42,051 bases of DNA from Sphingopyxis sp. Its GTDB lineage: Bacteria > Pseudomonadota > Alphaproteobacteria > Sphingomonadales > Sphingomonadaceae. Under the pieces are notes generated by a model that saw nothing but the letters and a program-made list of their open reading frames with translations, searched no databases and was not told where the DNA came from. The stretch spans positions 1-42,051 of the forward strand of contig NZ_JAOZVW010000070.1 of assembly GCF_025869345.1 (NCBI RefSeq), given 5' to 3'. Shown piece after piece: positions 40,465 through 42,051 of the stretch. Each line of letters starts with the position of its first letter. Position 1 is the first letter of the stretch. Position numbers and translations under genes: made by a program.

Positions 40465-41129
40465 TGCGCGCCCTGGTGGTCGAAGACGATCCCGTCGTCG
40501 CGTCCGAACTGGTTCGCGGGATGACCGCGGCGGGGTTCGTCGTCGATCTGGCCGGCGACGGCCAGCAGGCGTGGTTCAACGGCGATGTCGAGGATTATGA
40601 CGTCGCGATCGTCGACCTCGGCCTGCCGCGACTCGACGGTCTCTCGGTCATCAAGCGCTGGCGCGACGCGGGGCGGGGCTTTCCGGTCCTCATCCTGTCG
40701 GCGCGCGGCGACTGGACCGACAAGGTCGCCGGGATCGAGGCGGGTGCCGACGACTATATGGCGAAGCCGTGGGCGATGGAGGAACTGGTCGCGCGCGTTC
40801 GCGGGCTCGTCCGCCGCGCGGCGGGGCGATCCAGCCCGACGCTCGAGGCCGGGCCGCTCCGGATCGACACGCACCGGATGACCGCGACCCTCGATGGCGC
40901 CTTCGTCAAGCTCTCGCCGCTCGAATACCGGCTGCTCGACTATCTGGCCCATCACCCCGGCCGCGCGGTTCCCGCGACCGAGCTTTCCGATCACCTCTAT
41001 GGCGATGCCGACGCCGAAAATGCCAATGCGATCGAGGCGCTGGTCGCGCGGCTGCGGCGCAAGCTCGGCGCCGATACGATCCAGACGCGGCGCGGCTTCG
41101 GCTATATTCTGCCGGCGACCGCTGCGTGA
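40464..41129 (+). CDS. OmpR/PhoB-family response regulator
   Basis: 221 residues. Receiver domain with acidic pocket E7-D8-D9, phosphoacceptor D51 (IVDLGLPRLDG), S79 (LSARG) and K101 (YMAKPW). The C-terminal winged helix (LSPLEYRLLDYLAHHPGRAV, then ALVARLRRKLGADTIQTRRG, and FGYIL) is complete. ATG 40464 overlaps the PepSY stop; TTG 40461 is a weaker alternative. It would be phosphorylated by the kinase encoded next and bind tandem heptamers at 11-base spacing, matching the boxes at 36632-36672 and 40111-40128. Expected targets are its own operon, the TonB receptor gene and perhaps the phosphatase gene. Confidence 0.94.
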   Translation: MRALVVEDDPVVASELVRGMTAAGFVVDLAGDGQQAWFNGDVEDYDVAIVDLGLPRLDGLSVIKRWRDAGRGFPVLILSARGDWTDKVAGIEAGADDYMAKPWAMEELVARVRGLVRRAAGRSSPTLEAGPLRIDTHRMTATLDGAFVKLSPLEYRLLDYLAHHPGRAVPATELSDHLYGDADAENANAIEALVARLRRKLGADTIQTRRGFGYILPATAA

Positions 41130-42051
41130 CAGGCGGCTCGCTCCGGCTTCGGTTGCTCGCGGGGGCCGGGGTCGCGATCGCGCTGGCGCTGCTCGTCGCG
41201 TGGTTCGCGATGACCTGGCTGTTCGACGGCCATGTCGAGCGGCGCGTCGAGGACGAACTCCTCGTTCAGGTGCGGCCGCTTCTTGCCGATCTGCAACTGG
41301 CGCGCGGGGTGCCGGTCGCGGGGGCCGAGCCCGCCGATCCGCGCTTCGCGGTTCCCGCCGGCGGGCTCTATTGGCAGGCGTCGACCGGAGCCGGCGCGAT
41401 CCGCTCGGTTTCGCTCTGGGACAGCCACCTGCCCGCCGCGGCGTCGGCGCCCGCCGACCGCTGGCGGATTCGCCGCGCCGCGGGTCCCTTCGGCCAGCAA
41501 CTGCTGCTGATGGAACGCGCGATCCGCCTGCAGCCGCAGGAACCGCCGGTGATCGTCCAGCTCGGCTACGACCTCGCCAAGCTGGCGCCCGCGCAGCGCG
41601 AGTTCGGGCGCGAGATGGCGCTGTTTCTGGTGCTGTTGTGGGCGGTGCTCGCGCTCGCGGCCTGGGCGCAGGTCGGGCTCGGCCTCCGTCCGCTGCGGCG
41701 TGTCGGGCAGGAGGTCGAGCGGTTGCGCCGCGACGCGTCGGCGCGGCTTGGCGGCACCTATCCGCGCGAGCTTGCGCCGCTCACCGATTCGATCGACGCG
41801 CTGGCCGATGCGCGCGAAGCCGATCTGGTGCGTGCGCGCCGCCGCGCCGCCGATCTGGCGCACGGCCTCAAGACCCCGCTCGCCGCGCTCGCCGCGCAGA
41901 GCGCGCGGGCGCGCGAAGCCGGTGCGGCGGCGATGGCCGACGGGCTCGATTCGTCGAAAGCCGCGCGACGCGCCCCCAGGGAAGCCGAAGAAGGGCGGAC
42001 GCGGCGGACGCGAAGAAGGTGCTGTCCGCGGGCATCCACGGGGCCGCCGTG
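41126..42051 (+). CDS. Sensor histidine kinase (3' end off window; last ~100 bases aberrant)
   Basis: Starts at GTG 41126, overlapping the regulator stop (GTGA). First membrane segment about residues 10-34 (LLAGAGVAIALALLVAWFAM), a periplasmic sensor region of about 130 residues, a second membrane segment (MALFLVLLWAVLALAAWAQV), a HAMP-like linker (LRPLRRVGQEVERLRRD), and the H-box ADLAHGLKTPLAALAAQ with the phospho-acceptor at H246. After ADGLD (about base 41950) the frame stays open, but the sequence becomes Arg-rich and loses the expected second dimerisation helix. The third-codon G+C bias then favours a different frame. So the true 3' part is either frameshifted, replaced at a junction, or affected by a contig end. 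The catalytic ATPase domain is not in the window. Confidence 0.85.
   Translation, partial: MTGGSLRLRLLAGAGVAIALALLVAWFAMTWLFDGHVERRVEDELLVQVRPLLADLQLARGVPVAGAEPADPRFAVPAGGLYWQASTGAGAIRSVSLWDSHLPAAASAPADRWRIRRAAGPFGQQLLLMERAIRLQPQEPPVIVQLGYDLAKLAPAQREFGREMALFLVLLWAVLALAAWAQVGLGLRPLRRVGQEVERLRRDASARLGGTYPRELAPLTDSIDALADAREADLVRARRRAADLAHGLKTPLAALAAQSARAREAGAAAMADGLDSSKAARRAPREAEEGRTRRTRRRCCPRASTGPP

Noticed and set aside
1..42051. CRISPR arrays, tRNA or rRNA genes, insertion sequences, integrases
   Set aside because: I looked for regular repeats, cloverleaf-like segments and transposase or integrase motifs on both strands and found none I could support.

Overview
The window looks like a chromosome segment of a sphingomonad (Sphingomonadales, Alphaproteobacteria; genus not resolved). 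The support is very high G+C with strongly GC-biased third codon positions, TonB-dependent receptors next to catabolic genes, and the palindromic element at 10708-10781 of a type common in this group. The exception is the first ~3.9 kb, which is clearly lower in G+C and carries a type III restriction-modification pair: a mod gene cut by the window edge, and a res gene whose nuclease end is frameshifted. This part is probably acquired DNA.

From 4135 to about 36.6 kb the window is a dense catabolic region. A plus-strand run (4135-10704) encodes a short-chain dehydrogenase (SDR) fold protein lacking the catalytic Tyr, a GST-like protein, both E1 subunits of a 2-oxoacid/acetoin-type dehydrogenase, a free-standing lipoyl protein, a SnoaL-like protein, a KstD-like flavoprotein dehydrogenase and an NmrA-like protein. 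Two Rieske oxygenase alpha subunits follow on the minus strand (10788-13460), divergent from a VOC protein. A minus-strand run (24045 to 14131), mostly joined by ATGA overlaps, encodes a molybdopterin oxidoreductase, a zinc-less medium-chain reductase (MDR), a ThuA-like protein, a cytochrome P450, an acyl-CoA dehydrogenase (ACAD), a DUF35 protein, an SCPx-type thiolase, a second ACAD and a LuxR-type regulator. The P450-ACAD-DUF35-thiolase-ACAD core resembles the actinobacterial igr operon for steroid side-chain removal. Next come a second MDR and an SDR (plus), then an acyl-CoA synthetase, a carotenoid/lignostilbene oxygenase and a TonB receptor (minus), two SDRs (minus), a GMC oxidoreductase (plus), a second ThuA-like protein (minus) and another SDR (plus). 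Together these suggest uptake and stepwise oxidation of a hydrophobic, probably terpenoid-, steroid- or phenylpropanoid-like compound. The exact substrate cannot be read from the sequence. No ring-cleavage dioxygenase, Rieske reductase or ferredoxin, E2 acyltransferase or E3 is present here.

The last part (36.6-42 kb) is a separate uptake and signalling module: a TonB-dependent receptor, a histidine acid phosphatase lipoprotein, and a PepSY / OmpR-type response regulator / histidine kinase operon. Heptamer boxes (TGTCAGC or its complement) repeated at an 11-bp spacing lie before both the receptor and the PepSY operon, suggesting one regulon. The final ~100 bases no longer read like a histidine kinase and may be a junction or contig end.
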